A stretch of DNA of 64,000 nucleotides from Pseudooceanicola onchidii (GCF_004959925.1 NZ_SPUW01000003.1:682001-746000), one strand, 5' to 3'. Positions 25,849 through 35,402 are shown, numbered from the stretch's first letter. Made by a program: numbers and translations. Notes: generated by a model not told the origin, from the sequence alone.

Positions 25849-26484
25849 TTGGCTAAACGGTCGCAATCGCCGGAGAAGAAAGCGCAGATCCTGGAGGCGG
25901 CTGCGACGGTGCTGTCGCAGTCGGGGTTGCAGGCGCTGTCATTCGAAAATGTGGCAAGGAATGCAGGGATTTCCCGGCAATTGCTGCGGTACTACTACAG
26001 CGACATGGATGCGTTGATGGCAGACATGTGCGACCATCTGGCGACGGTCTATCAGCGCATGCTGGTGTCGGGCATCGTCGAGATCCGCGAGGTCGAGCGG
26101 CTGGATTTCTTCCTCGATTTCTTCTTCGGGCTGACCGAAGGCCACCCCATGCCGCCGCACCTTGAAGCCTATGATTCCATGGTCGCCTATTCCGTGGGCT
26201 CGGATGTGGTGCGTGACCGGATGCGGACGCAATATCAGACGCTTGGGCAAGTGATCGTGCACGAGCTGGCGATCACGCATCCGCAATTGTCGCCCGCCGC
26301 CTGCGAAGAACTGTCGTATCTGTTCGTGTCGATGATGCACGCGCACTGGAGCTTTGTGTCGACCCTTGGCTACACCGCCGACCACGGACGGCTGGCGCGG
26401 CGGGCGATCGACCAGTTGATCCAGTCGTACCTTGCGACACCGCAGCCTGCCACACTGGAAAAGCCCTGGCGCCGCGACGGTTAG
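25849..26484 (+). CDS. TetR/BetI-like transcriptional regulator
   Basis: A 211-aa protein with an N-terminal helix-turn-helix: AQILEAAATVLSQSGLQALS, then ARNAGISRQLLRYYYSDMDAL (about residues 12-58). The C-terminal domain is all-helical and unassigned. The start is TTG at 25849, with GGGAGG at 25837-25842; no ATG gives the full HTH. It lies 97 nt after the phosphorylase gene on the same strand and is convergent with gpgS (3 nt between stops). It may control the glucosylglycerate genes; the ligand is not evident. Confidence 0.85.
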   Translation: MAKRSQSPEKKAQILEAAATVLSQSGLQALSFENVARNAGISRQLLRYYYSDMDALMADMCDHLATVYQRMLVSGIVEIREVERLDFFLDFFFGLTEGHPMPPHLEAYDSMVAYSVGSDVVRDRMRTQYQTLGQVIVHELAITHPQLSPAACEELSYLFVSMMHAHWSFVSTLGYTADHGRLARRAIDQLIQSYLATPQPATLEKPWRRDG

Positions 26485-26487
26485 GGG

Positions 26488-27708
26488 TCAGGCGTAATCC
26501 TTCAGATCCGCCGCCACGGCCTTGAGCATGTCGGTCATCAGGCCGGGGTCGGCGGAATGCACGCGGTTCCAGGTCGGGATGAAGGGGGTCTCGGACGGGT
26601 TGTCGAGGAAGACGCGCCCGGCCTCCATGATGTTCTCGGCGAACAGTTCGGCCGTGCGTTCCTCGGTGTGGCGATCGACCGTCAGACCGTTCATCTTGGC
26701 GTCGTTGTAATACCCTTCCAGCAGGTCGAGGGCCGAACGGTAGTAGGTCGCCTTCAGCGTCCGGAACACCTCTTCGTTGAAGACGGTGCCATCGGCGGCC
26801 AGCTTGCGGAAGATCGCCTTGCAGATGTCGATGGACATGCGCGACAGCCCGGTCGACTTGTCCTCGACCGAGAGATCCTGGTGCTTGTGGTCATAGTGAT
26901 CGCAGATCTCGACCTGGCAGACCGACTTGGGGGCAAGGTTGCGCCAGGCTTCGGACAGAACGCCGATTTCAAGGCCCCAGTCCGAGGGGATGCGCAGGTC
27001 GGCCAGGATCGACGTCCGCATCGCGAATTCGCCCGACAGTGAATAGCGGAAGGCCCGCAGGTAATCGATGTAGTCGCGGTCCCCGATCACCTTCTTCAGC
27101 GCGATCAGCAGGGGCGAGACCAGCATCCGCGCGACCCGGCCGTTGATCTTGCCGCCGCCGACACGGGCGTAATAGCCCTTGGCCACCTGGTAGGGGAAGT
27201 TCGGGTTGACCACCGGGTAGACCAGCCGTGCCAGCATGTCCTTTTCATAGGTGACGATGTCGCAGTCGTGGATCGCCACCACGTCGCTGTCGGCGCAGGC
27301 CAGCAGGAAACCAAGGCAGCCCCAGACGTTCTTGCCCTTGCCGGGTTCCGAAGGCGCAAGGCCCAGGCCATCCAGCCGCGCCTCGATCTGTTTCATCCGG
27401 GGGCTGTCGTTCCAGATGACGACATGGTTCTGCGGCAGGACCGAGAAGAAGTCGCGCGCGTGGCGGTACTGGGCCTCATCCGCGCGGTCGAGGCCGATGA
27501 CGATGCGGTGCAGATAGGGCACCTGCGCCAGCTCATCGAGGATCTTCGGTAGAGCCTCGCCTTCGAGTTCGGAATAGAGCGAGGGCAGGATCAGGCTGAT
27601 CTTGCGGGTGGCCGAGAAGCTGACCAGCTCGTTCGTCAGGTCTTCGGTCGTCCGGGTGCGCAGGTTGTGAAGGGTGGCGATATTGCCGTTCTGATGAAAA
27701 TCCGCCAC
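26488..27708 (-). CDS. gpgS: glucosyl-3-phosphoglycerate synthase (GT81)
   Basis: A 406-aa retaining glycosyltransferase with a GT-A fold that joins NDP-glucose to 3-phosphoglycerate. Visible are ISLILPSLYSE (nucleotide-binding strand, residues 38-48), GKGKN at 123-127, the metal-binding DCD at 148-150 in AIHDCDIV, and the conserved SGEFAMR and SDWGLEIGVL segments. The acceptor loop and DHYDHKHQ are typical of GpgS. The start is GTG at 27708, with AGGAGAG upstream. The gene follows the phosphatase gene by 13 nt, giving the usual synthase-phosphatase pair. Confidence 0.9.
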   Translation of the reverse strand: MADFHQNGNIATLHNLRTRTTEDLTNELVSFSATRKISLILPSLYSELEGEALPKILDELAQVPYLHRIVIGLDRADEAQYRHARDFFSVLPQNHVVIWNDSPRMKQIEARLDGLGLAPSEPGKGKNVWGCLGFLLACADSDVVAIHDCDIVTYEKDMLARLVYPVVNPNFPYQVAKGYYARVGGGKINGRVARMLVSPLLIALKKVIGDRDYIDYLRAFRYSLSGEFAMRTSILADLRIPSDWGLEIGVLSEAWRNLAPKSVCQVEICDHYDHKHQDLSVEDKSTGLSRMSIDICKAIFRKLAADGTVFNEEVFRTLKATYYRSALDLLEGYYNDAKMNGLTVDRHTEERTAELFAENIMEAGRVFLDNPSETPFIPTWNRVHSADPGLMTDMLKAVAADLKDYA

Positions 27709-27721
27709 CGATGCTCTCCTG

Positions 27722-28504
27722 TCAGGTCAGTCCTTTATCGGAAAGTAGCCTGAGGATGCTGTCGTTCCAACCGCTTGGGCCCGGTTTTTCGCTGCGGCTG
27801 ATGCCACCTGCCGCTTCGCTTGGCAAAGGCAGCAGCGGCGGGCCAGCCGGGTTGGCGATGACGACCCCATGATCGGCGGCCTCCAGCATCTCGACATCGT
27901 TCGGGGCATCGCCAAGCGCGATCGAATAGGGCGCGCCGTACTCCGCGCCGATATCGGCCATGCGGTCAGCCTTGGTGCCGCCGAAGGACAGGGTCAGAAA
28001 CCGCCCGCCGCGCCGAGCCTTGATGCCCTGGGCGCTCAGCGCCTCGACAAAGGCCTGAAGTGCGGGTTCGTCGCCCTCAAACAGTCCCGGTTCGGAAAAG
28101 GCTCTCGTCTGCGCCAGCCGCGCGGCCTTGCGCGACAGCCCGGTGATCGAGGCGACCTCGGCATCCGACATGTCCCCGAACCCCCGGAACGCCTTGCGCA
28201 GGGGCGCGGGCAGGGTGTCGAGCGCGGCGCGCAGGCGGGGATAGCTGCCCGTGTCGTCCGTCGGATTGCTGTCGCCCGCCAGGAACCCCGCGCCGTTTTC
28301 GACGATGGCGGGGCAATGGGCAAAGCCAAGCTCGGCCCGCAGGGGGGCGATTTCGGCGGCGGTCTTGGACGACGCGATGACCAGCGGAATGCCATGCGCC
28401 TTCAGACGATCCAGCGCGGGTGCGGCGGCCTGCCAGCTGTAGTCATGGTGATCCAGCAGCGTGCCGTCGAGGTCGGTAAAGACGATAAGGGGGGGCTTTT
28501 GCAT
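27722..28504 (-). CDS. gpgP: HAD phosphatase, glucosyl/mannosyl-3-phosphoglycerate phosphatase family
   Basis: A 260-aa HAD enzyme of the MPGP type. Motif I is FTDLDGTLLD (Asp11, Asp13), motif II IASSKT near 44, and motif IV GDAPNDVEMLEAADHG near 205; the inserted type-IIB cap begins after IVENGAGF. It would remove the phosphate from glucosyl-3-phosphoglycerate to give glucosylglycerate. The pairing with gpgS decides glucosyl over mannosyl specificity here. The ATG at 28504 lies 46 nt from a divergent tRNA-Val. Confidence 0.88.
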   Translation of the reverse strand: MQKPPLIVFTDLDGTLLDHHDYSWQAAAPALDRLKAHGIPLVIASSKTAAEIAPLRAELGFAHCPAIVENGAGFLAGDSNPTDDTGSYPRLRAALDTLPAPLRKAFRGFGDMSDAEVASITGLSRKAARLAQTRAFSEPGLFEGDEPALQAFVEALSAQGIKARRGGRFLTLSFGGTKADRMADIGAEYGAPYSIALGDAPNDVEMLEAADHGVVIANPAGPPLLPLPSEAAGGISRSEKPGPSGWNDSILRLLSDKGLT

Positions 28505-28511
28505 TAGGGCC

Positions 28512-28541
28512 TTGCGGGGATGGCACGGCTTTTGCTATGGG
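28512..28541 (+). promoter_or_regulatory. tRNA-Val(TAC) promoter
   Basis: TTGCGG at 28512-28517 and TATGGG at 28536-28541 are 18 nt apart, nine bases before the tRNA. This region also carries the 5' flank of gpgP on the other strand. Confidence 0.5.
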
Positions 28542-28550
28542 CAGCCGGAC

Positions 28551-28626
<76 letters not shown>

Positions 28627-28643
28627 CCTCCCCAGTATTAGCT

Positions 28644-28781
28644 TTACTTTCCGGCCGCCTCGCGTTCCCTGTCGCCTTCTTCGGCCAGGTGGGCGTCGGT
28701 GCGCAATTCTAGCCACATGGCGTTGAGCACGGCGAAAAGCGCGGCGAGGGGCAGGCCGAGGATCCAGGCGAAATACCACAT
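28644..28781 (-). CDS. cydX: cytochrome bd oxidase small subunit CydX
   Basis: A 45-aa membrane protein beginning MWYFAWILGLPLAALFAVLN, almost the E. coli CydX start (MWYFAWILG). One transmembrane helix is followed by a charged tail with ELRTDAHLAEEGDREREAAG. TAGGAG precedes the ATG at 28781. It lies 11 nt after cydB and is the last gene of cydDCABX. CydX stabilises the haem-containing CydAB complex. Confidence 0.95.
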   Translation of the reverse strand: MWYFAWILGLPLAALFAVLNAMWLELRTDAHLAEEGDREREAAGK

Positions 28782-28792
28782 GGCTGGGGCTC

Positions 28793-29956
28793 CTAGTACA
28801 GGGTTTCGGCGTTGTCGGTCACGTCGTCCTCGGTCACCTTGCCCCAGAGGACGCGGTAGACCCAGGCGGTGTACATCAGGATCAGCGGCAGGAAGATCGC
28901 CGTCGCCACAAGCATGGTGAAGAGCGTCTGATGCGAGGACGAGGCATCCCAGACGGTGAGCGAGCTGTCCGGCGCCACGTTCGACGGCAGGATGAACGGG
29001 AACATCACCAGCCCCACGGACGAGATGATCCCAAGGATTGCCATCTTCGAGAAGAGCAGCGTCGTGACCTCGCGGCCCGCGCGCAGGCCCAGGACCGCGA
29101 GGGCGATGCCCGCAAAGCCCATGATGGGGGCGACCCAGATCCAGGGCCGGTCGGAATAGGCGACAAGCCAGCTGCCGCCGCGGATGACCTGCGAATACAG
29201 CGGATTGGACGGGCCGTCGGTCACCGGTTCACTGGCCAGTGCATAGCCGTCGATCCCGATGGCCAGCCAGACCCCGCCAAGCGCATAGCCCGCCGCCGCG
29301 ACCAGCCCCGCGATGGATCCGATGCGGCGCGCACGGTCCTTGATGACGCCTTCGGTCTTCACCGACAGCCAGGCGGCGCCGTGCATCAGCAGCATCGACA
29401 TCGACACGATCCCCGCCAGCAGCGCGAAGGGGCGCAGCAGGCCGAGGAACTTGGTCGCGAAGTTGCCGTCGTACATCGGCATCAGGTCCGGCGTCAGGTA
29501 GAAGGGCACGCCCAGCAGCACGTTGCCGACCGCGACACCGAAAAGCGTCGCGGGCACGGCACCGCCGCAAAAAAGCGCCCAGTCCCATCTTGTGCGCCAG
29601 GTCGGGTCTTCGCGCTTGGACCGGTACTTGAAGGCCACGGGCCGGACGATCAGCGCGGCCAGGATCGCGAACATCGCCAGGTAGAAGCCCGAGAAGCTGA
29701 CAGCATAAAGTGGCGGCCATGCGGCAAAGATCGCGCCGCCGCCCAGGATGAACCACACCTGGTTGCCCTCCCACACCGGGCCGATGGTGTTGATGACCAC
29801 GCGACGTTCCACGTCGGTCTTCGCGACGAAAGGCAAAAGCGCGCCGACCCCCATGTCGAAGCCGTCGGTCAGGGCAAAGCCGATCAGCAGCACGCCCAGA
29901 AGCACCCACCAGATCAGGCGCAGGGTGTCGAAATCAATGAACTCGGACAGGATCAT
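28793..29956 (-). CDS. cydB: cytochrome bd ubiquinol oxidase subunit II CydB
   Basis: A 387-aa polytopic inner-membrane subunit. The opening IWWVLLGVLLIGFALTDGFD and the GPVWEGNQVWFILGGGAIFAAWP region are hallmarks of CydB, and about nine helices can be traced. It partners CydA in the high-affinity bd oxidase, which reduces O2 to water with quinol and little proton pumping. It starts 5 nt after the cydA stop and precedes cydX. Confidence 0.97.
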   Translation of the reverse strand: MILSEFIDFDTLRLIWWVLLGVLLIGFALTDGFDMGVGALLPFVAKTDVERRVVINTIGPVWEGNQVWFILGGGAIFAAWPPLYAVSFSGFYLAMFAILAALIVRPVAFKYRSKREDPTWRTRWDWALFCGGAVPATLFGVAVGNVLLGVPFYLTPDLMPMYDGNFATKFLGLLRPFALLAGIVSMSMLLMHGAAWLSVKTEGVIKDRARRIGSIAGLVAAAGYALGGVWLAIGIDGYALASEPVTDGPSNPLYSQVIRGGSWLVAYSDRPWIWVAPIMGFAGIALAVLGLRAGREVTTLLFSKMAILGIISSVGLVMFPFILPSNVAPDSSLTVWDASSSHQTLFTMLVATAIFLPLILMYTAWVYRVLWGKVTEDDVTDNAETLY

Positions 29957-29961
29957 GTCGC

Positions 29962-31575
29962 TTACTCCGCCGGGGTGGCCGAGGCCGTGGGTTCGCCCGG
30001 CATCGATTGCAGCCGCGCCTTGTGGCGCCGCATCCAGTCTTCGGATTCCTCGACATCCTGGGTCGGGCCCTTGCGGATGTATTTCACCATCAGCCTGACC
30101 TCGATCACGAAGAGGATGGTGTAGAACAGGATGAAGCCCGCGATGGTGATCAGCAGGTCCATCACCGTCAGGTGCGAGGCCGACAGCGCCGTCGGCAGCA
30201 CGCTGTCGACCGTCCAGGGCTGGCGGCCGTATTCGGCCACGATCCAGCCCATCTCGGCCGCGATCCAGGGGGCAGGGATGACCGCGACCGCGCCGTAAAG
30301 AGACCAGCGCGGAAAGCGCATTCCGTAGAAGTTGGCGCGCACGAAGAAGAACAGCATCACCGCGATGAAGGTAAAGCCCAGCACGACCATGATCCGGAAC
30401 GCCCAGAACAGCGGCCAGACCCCGGGGATCGTGTCCTCGGCGGCCATGAGGATCTGCTCCTCGGTCGCTTCGCGCGGGTCGTCGACGTATTTCTTCAGCA
30501 ACAGCGCGTAACCAAGGTGTTCGGAATAGATGTCGAAGGTGGCGCGGATCTCATCCGGTGTTTCGTCGCGCTTCTCGCGGATGGTCATCAGCGCGTCATA
30601 GGCGATGATGCCGTCGCGGATGTACTGGACCGATTCCTCTTCCAGCTGGTTGATGCCCGGGATCACCTCGGTCAGGGAGCGCGTGCCGATCAGACCCATC
30701 ACGTAAGGGATTTCAATGGCATAGTGCGTTTCGCGCGCCGCGCGGTCGGGCACGCCTATCAGCGTGAAGGGCGCGGGCGCGGGGTGGGTTTCCCACATCG
30801 CCTCGATCGCGGCGAGCTTCATCTTCTGCGTGTGGCTGGCCGAATAGCCCGATTCGTCGCCCAGAACGACGACCGACAGCGCCGCCGCCAGTCCGAAGGA
30901 CGAGGCGACCGCGATGGACCGGCGGGCCAGTTCATGATGCCGGTCCCACAGCAGGTAGAGCGCCGAGACGCCAAGCACGAAGATCGCCGCCGTCACGTAC
31001 CCGGCCGAGACGGTGTGCACGAATTTCGCCTGCGCGACTTCGTTGAAGACCACGTCGAAGAAGGACGTCATCTCCATCCGCATGGTGTCGGGGTTGAATT
31101 CGGCGCCGACCGGATTCACCATCCAGCCGTTGGCGATCAGGATCCACAGCGCCGAGAAGTTCGACCCGATGGCGACCAGCCAGGCGACGATCATATGCGC
31201 GACCTTCGACAGCTTGTCCCAGCCGAAGAAGAAGAGACCGACAAAGGTCGCCTCCATGAAGAAGGCCATCAGCCCTTCGATCGCCAGGGGCGCGCCGAAG
31301 ACATCGCCCACGTAGTGCGAGTAATACGACCAGTTCATGCCGAACTGGAATTCCATGGTGATGCCGGTCGCGACGCCCAGGACAAAGTTGATGCCGAAAA
31401 GCGTGCCCCAGAACTTGGTCATCTGCCGCCAGATCGGGCGGTTCGTCATGACGTAGACGGTTTCCATGATCGCGACGAGGATCGACAGGCCAAGCGTCAG
31501 CGGCACGAAAAGGAAGTGGTACATGGCCGTCAACGCGAATTGCAGGCGCGACAGGTCAACGATGTCGAAGTCCAT
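29962..31575 (-). CDS. cydA: cytochrome bd ubiquinol oxidase subunit I CydA
   Basis: A 537-aa haem-bearing subunit. MDFDIVDLSRLQFALTAMYH places the haem ligand His20 (His19 in E. coli). FSALWILIANGWMVNP, the quinol-loop region around GIIAYDALMTIREKRDET, and the conserved GRQPWTV near 440 are visible. About nine helices are expected. Start at 31575 with AAGGGAG upstream; a longer in-frame reading adds nine residues without support. It lies 104 nt downstream of cydC, a gap that could hold a second promoter. Confidence 0.97.
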   Translation of the reverse strand: MDFDIVDLSRLQFALTAMYHFLFVPLTLGLSILVAIMETVYVMTNRPIWRQMTKFWGTLFGINFVLGVATGITMEFQFGMNWSYYSHYVGDVFGAPLAIEGLMAFFMEATFVGLFFFGWDKLSKVAHMIVAWLVAIGSNFSALWILIANGWMVNPVGAEFNPDTMRMEMTSFFDVVFNEVAQAKFVHTVSAGYVTAAIFVLGVSALYLLWDRHHELARRSIAVASSFGLAAALSVVVLGDESGYSASHTQKMKLAAIEAMWETHPAPAPFTLIGVPDRAARETHYAIEIPYVMGLIGTRSLTEVIPGINQLEEESVQYIRDGIIAYDALMTIREKRDETPDEIRATFDIYSEHLGYALLLKKYVDDPREATEEQILMAAEDTIPGVWPLFWAFRIMVVLGFTFIAVMLFFFVRANFYGMRFPRWSLYGAVAVIPAPWIAAEMGWIVAEYGRQPWTVDSVLPTALSASHLTVMDLLITIAGFILFYTILFVIEVRLMVKYIRKGPTQDVEESEDWMRRHKARLQSMPGEPTASATPAE

Positions 31576-31679
31576 CCTGGGGCTCCCTTGTGGTTTCACC
31601 ACGTGTCCGACCGCGCGGGTCTGCGGTCAGGACCATAACAGGCCAAACGCGAGTCTGGCACATGGATTATCCTGCGGGT

Positions 31680-33326
31680 TCAGACGGGCGGCTTCAACGC
31701 GACACTTCGTTCCGCGACATTCCGGTCGGCGGCGCGATGTGCGGCGATGAGGATGGCGACGTCGGGCAGGGCGCGGCGGATGTTGTGCAAGACGGTGTCG
31801 GCCAGCGCGTCCTCAAGCCCTTCGGTCGGTTCGTCCAGCAGCAGGATCTGCGGGCGGCGCAGCACGGCGCGGGCCAGCACAAGGCGGCGCGCCTCGCCCC
31901 CCGAAAGGCCCGCGCCGCGAAACCCAAGCCGCGTGTCCAACCCGTCCCGGTCGCGCAGCGTCTGGGCGAGGCAGGTGATTTCAAGCGCGTGCCAAAGCGC
32001 GGCGTCCCCGACCCCGGGTGCGGCAAGGCGCAGGTTGTCGGCCACGCTGCCGCCGATCAGGGCGTGGCGCTGCGGCACCAGGGTGATCGGCCCGGTCAGG
32101 GCATCGGCGGACCAGTCGGTCAGTGGACGACCGCCCAAGGTGATCGTCCCAGTCGTCGGCTGAAGCGCCCCCGCGGCAAGCAGCAGAAGTGTGCTCTTGC
32201 CGCTGCCGCTTGGGCCGGTCAGGGCAACGCAGTCTCCGGGGGCGAGGGTGAGGTCTACTGGGGCGATCACGTCGCGGCCCGAGCCGGGGATTCGGTAGGT
32301 CACGCCTTGCAGGTGCAAGGTTCCCGTGGGCAAGGGGGCGGAGGATACGACGGGCGGCGCGGGCAGGTCGGGCCAGATGCGGCGCGCGGCCTGGGTCATC
32401 CGTCCGACCTCGGACAGGGCGCGACGGACGGGGGCGGTGGCTTCGCCAAGCGCGAGGGCGGCAAAGATCGCGATGGCGGCGCGGGCCGGGTCCAACGTGC
32501 CCTGCGTCACCAGGTGCCCGCCGATGCCGATGGCCAGCGCCACCGCCAGCCCGGTCGACAGGTCGAGCGCGCCGCCCATCCGCCGCTCAAGCCGATCCAG
32601 CCTGCGCAGGTGGAGGGCATGGCGCCGGAAGGCGTCGCGGCAATGATCTGCGCTGCGCTGAAGCTGGCCATAGACCGTCAGATCGTCCCGCCCCGCGATC
32701 AGGTCGATCAGGCGGCTGCGTCCGGCCTGCAGCGCGGCCTCGGTCTGCCGGGCAGGGCGACGGGCCAGCCGTTGCCCAAGGCCGAAGATCACCGTGGGCA
32801 GGACCAGGTGGCACAGGCCGACCGCCAGCGCCAGGCGCGGATCCACCAGCAGCCACAGCACCAGGGTTGTGAGCGCGATCACCCCCCAGCCCGCCAGCGC
32901 GGGCAGGATCAGGCGCAGCAGCGCCCCGTCCAGTGCGTCGATGTCGGCGGTGATCCGGTTGATCATGGCGGCGGCGCGGATCCGTTCCAGGCGGCGCTGC
33001 GGGCGCGTCATCAGCCCCCGCAGCAGGTCGATGCGCAGCCGCGACAGGGCCCTGAGCGTGGCGTCGTGGGTCTGCACCCGCTCGCCATAGCGTGCGGCGG
33101 TGCGGCCAAGCGCCAGAAGGCGGATCGCGGCCGAGGGCATGAACACGTTGAACAGGATGCCAATGCCTGCGAGCCCCGCCAGCGCCGTGGCCGTGATGAA
33201 CCACCCCGAGATGCCCAGCAGCGCGACCCCCATCCCCAGGACAAGCGCCGAAAGCGCCAGGCCCTGCAGCAGCGCCCGACGTTCCTGCCGCGCAATGCGG
33301 TTGAGGATGCGCAGAAGGGGGATCAT
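31680..33326 (-). CDS. cydC: ABC exporter CydC (thiol/haem-linked, bd oxidase assembly)
   Basis: A 548-aa half-transporter: six N-terminal helices with the CydC signature [14 protein letters not shown] near residue 40, then an ATPase with Walker [10 protein letters not shown] near 365, signature [14 protein letters not shown] near 475 and Walker [13 protein letters not shown]. CydDC exports cysteine/glutathione to the periplasm and is needed to assemble cytochrome bd. The ATG at 33326 overlaps the cydD stop by 4 nt. Confidence 0.95.
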   Translation of the reverse strand: MIPLLRILNRIARQERRALLQGLALSALVLGMGVALLGISGWFITATALAGLAGIGILFNVFMPSAAIRLLALGRTAARYGERVQTHDATLRALSRLRIDLLRGLMTRPQRRLERIRAAAMINRITADIDALDGALLRLILPALAGWGVIALTTLVLWLLVDPRLALAVGLCHLVLPTVIFGLGQRLARRPARQTEAALQAGRSRLIDLIAGRDDLTVYGQLQRSADHCRDAFRRHALHLRRLDRLERRMGGALDLSTGLAVALAIGIGGHLVTQGTLDPARAAIAIFAALALGEATAPVRRALSEVGRMTQAARRIWPDLPAPPVVSSAPLPTGTLHLQGVTYRIPGSGRDVIAPVDLTLAPGDCVALTGPSGSGKSTLLLLAAGALQPTTGTITLGGRPLTDWSADALTGPITLVPQRHALIGGSVADNLRLAAPGVGDAALWHALEITCLAQTLRDRDGLDTRLGFRGAGLSGGEARRLVLARAVLRRPQILLLDEPTEGLEDALADTVLHNIRRALPDVAILIAAHRAADRNVAERSVALKPPV

Positions 33327-34948
33327 GGGCGGTCCCCGATCGGCTGGACCGTCCGGTCCAATTGGCTGGCCAGCTGCATGTCATGCGTGGCCACGATCAA
33401 TGTCCCGCCGGCACGGCCGTAGCCCAGCAGCGCCCGTGTGACGGCGGCGGAGGTCTCGGCGTCCAGATCTGCGGTCGGCTCGTCGGCAAGGATCACCCCG
33501 GGGGTGCCGTGCAGCGCGCGGGCCAGGGTCACGCGTCTTGCCTCTCCGCCCGAGAGACCGGCGCCGCGCGCGCCAAGCAGGGTCTGGTCGGCGCGGGGAA
33601 GGCGGGCGATCACCGTGGTCAGCTGGGCCGCTATGGCGGTTTCGGTCGAAATCGGGGGGCCGAAGGTCACGTTGTGACGCAGGCTTTGGTTCAGGAAGTG
33701 CGGCGCTTGCGGCATCCATCCGATCTGCGCGCGCCAGAGGTCCGCAGTCGCGTGAACAAGCGGCTGTCCATCCAGCAGGATCTGCCCACTGTCCGGCCCC
33801 TCCAGCCCCGCCAGCAGGCGCAGCAAGGTCGTCTTTCCGCTGCCGCTTGGCCCGGTGATGGCCAGGGACTGCCCGGGGCCAAGGTCGATGTCGGGATAAC
33901 GGATACCCCGCGCAGTAAGGTTGCGCGTAGACAGTCGGGGCATTCGGCCGGGCGCGACGCAAGCCCCGGTGCCCAGCCTCTGTTCTCTGGACTGGTCGGT
34001 CCAGCGGGCAAGGTCGGCCTCAACGGCCTCTGCCGCGGCCTTGTCATGCCAGGCGGCGGCCAGATCGCGCAGCGGCTGGAAAAATTCGGGGGCGAGCAGC
34101 AGCAGATAGATCCCGGCGGCAGGCGACAGGTCGCGGCCCCAGGCGCCCCAGTCCAGCTCTCCGAGAAGGGTGAAGCCGGTCCAGATCGCCACCATGGCCA
34201 CGCCGAGCGCCGAGAACAGCTCAAGCACCGTCGACGACAGGAAGGCCACGCGCAACACCGCCATGGTGCGGTCGCGCAGCCGGTCCGAGGCGTCGGCGAA
34301 CCCGTCGACCAATGCCGGCCCGGCGCCGATCAGCCGCAAGTCCGCCAGCGCCGCCAGCCGGTCGGCCAGCAGGTCACTCAGGCTGCCGATCTCCTCCATC
34401 TGCCGTTCACTGGCGCTTCGGGCGGCCCAGCCGACAAGGGCCATGAAGACCGGAATCAAGGGGCCCGCGACAAGCAGAACCACCCCGATCGCCCAACTGT
34501 GCCAGGCCGTCAGCCCAAGGATCACCGGCGGCACCACCGCCACCCGCCAACGCGCGGGCCGGTAGCGAAGCAGGTAGGGCCGCAGCGCCTCGGCCTTCTC
34601 GCAGGCCAGTGCGGCGGTCGCGCCACCGCCGCCCAGGTTTGATGCATCGGCCGCCGAGCTTTCCGTCGTGATGATCGCCTCGCGCAGGGCCGCGATCCGG
34701 GCCTCGGCCTGGGCGGACAGGCGGAGATGCGCGGCGGCGTCCAGCACCACCCGCAACCCCGTCAGGGCGACCACGGCCAGCGCCGCGACCCAGGGCGACA
34801 GGGCGGCGGTGCCAATGATCCAGCCGCCGAGCGTCCAGGCGATCACGGCGGCCTGACAGGGCCAGACCAGCCCGGCCAGTACCGCGAAGACCGGCCCCCA
34901 GGGGGCGGCCCGGCCCGAGGGCGTCTGGGGTGTCGGGGGGGTGATCAA
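33323..34948 (-). CDS. cydD: ABC exporter CydD (bd oxidase assembly)
   Basis: A half-transporter of about 541 aa. Membrane helices begin at GPVFAVLAGLVWPCQAAVIA; the ATPase has Walker A GPSGSGKTTLLRLLAG, signature [15 protein letters not shown] and Walker B VILADEPTADLD. It heterodimerises with CydC. No ATG lies in frame before the first helix: I chose TTG at 34948, but GTG at 35014 or TTG at 35023 are possible, so the N-terminus is uncertain. It heads the operon cydDCABX. Confidence 0.9.
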   Translation of the reverse strand: MITPPTPQTPSGRAAPWGPVFAVLAGLVWPCQAAVIAWTLGGWIIGTAALSPWVAALAVVALTGLRVVLDAAAHLRLSAQAEARIAALREAIITTESSAADASNLGGGGATAALACEKAEALRPYLLRYRPARWRVAVVPPVILGLTAWHSWAIGVVLLVAGPLIPVFMALVGWAARSASERQMEEIGSLSDLLADRLAALADLRLIGAGPALVDGFADASDRLRDRTMAVLRVAFLSSTVLELFSALGVAMVAIWTGFTLLGELDWGAWGRDLSPAAGIYLLLLAPEFFQPLRDLAAAWHDKAAAEAVEADLARWTDQSREQRLGTGACVAPGRMPRLSTRNLTARGIRYPDIDLGPGQSLAITGPSGSGKTTLLRLLAGLEGPDSGQILLDGQPLVHATADLWRAQIGWMPQAPHFLNQSLRHNVTFGPPISTETAIAAQLTTVIARLPRADQTLLGARGAGLSGGEARRVTLARALHGTPGVILADEPTADLDAETSAAVTRALLGYGRAGGTLIVATHDMQLASQLDRTVQPIGDRP

Positions 34949-35058
34949 TCGGGGGCCTGTCGTTGCACTGCACGGCGAAGATACTGTGCCCCGCCCCGGG
35001 CGCAAATGCGTCACACCGGCCAATCGACAGGAAGTTGCGCGCGATGTGCAAAACCCGC

Positions 35059-35087
35059 TTGACGAGGCCCGCGTCCCCTTCTAGTAC
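35059..35087 (+). promoter_or_regulatory. tRNA-Asp copy 1 promoter
   Basis: TTGACG at 35059-35064 and TAGTAC at 35082-35087 are 17 nt apart, 18 nt before the first tRNA-Asp. The second tRNA-Asp has a matching TTGACG at 35286-35291 with TATCCC at 35309-35314, so each copy seems to have its own promoter. Confidence 0.55.
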
Positions 35088-35105
35088 CACCGCCACGTCA
35101 GATGC

Positions 35106-35182
35106 GCGGTTGTAGCTCAGTTGGTTAGAGTACCGGCCTGTCACGCCGGGGGTCGCGGGTTCGAGCCCCGTCAACCGCGCCA
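35106..35182 (+). tRNA. tRNA-Asp (anticodon GTC), copy 1
   Basis: GCGGTTG pairs with CAACCGC; the D arm is TAGCTCAGTTGGTTAGA; the stem CCGGC/GCCGG encloses CTGTCAC giving anticodon GTC; the T arm is GCGGGTTCGAGCCCCGT; CCA is encoded. Identical to copy 2, 220 bp downstream. Confidence 0.97.
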
Positions 35183-35193
35183 CTGACGGAATG

Positions 35194-35224
35194 AAAGGCG
35201 CCTTCCTTCGGGAGGGCGCCTTTT
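35194..35224 (+). terminator. Rho-independent terminator after tRNA-Asp copy 1
   Basis: AAAGGCGCCTTCC, a TTCG tetraloop, and GGAGGGCGCCTTTT form a long GC stem followed by TTTT, 12 nt after the tRNA. Copy 1 is therefore probably transcribed on its own. Confidence 0.85.
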
Positions 35225-35325
35225 GCGTTTCCGGGGGATTTTCCCGGTGCCGGAAGATCTTGGCGATCAAGGGGTGATTTCTGACTTGACGGGGCCGGGG
35301 CCTTGGCCTATCCCGCCCCTCACGC

Positions 35326-35402
35326 GCGGTTGTAGCTCAGTTGGTTAGAGTACCGGCCTGTCACGCCGGGGGTCGCGGGTTCGAGCCCCGTCAACCGCGC
35401 CA
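35326..35402 (+). tRNA. tRNA-Asp (anticodon GTC), copy 2
   Basis: Identical to copy 1 across the whole tRNA and the few flanking bases (GC before, CT after), with its own TTGACG-N17-TATCCC promoter. No comparable terminator hairpin follows before the convergent gene at 35425. Confidence 0.97.

Noticed and set aside
35106-35402. tRNA-Asp repeats as attachment sites of an integrated element
   Set aside because: Only about 140 bp lie between the two copies, with no integrase or cargo; a simple tandem duplication fits.
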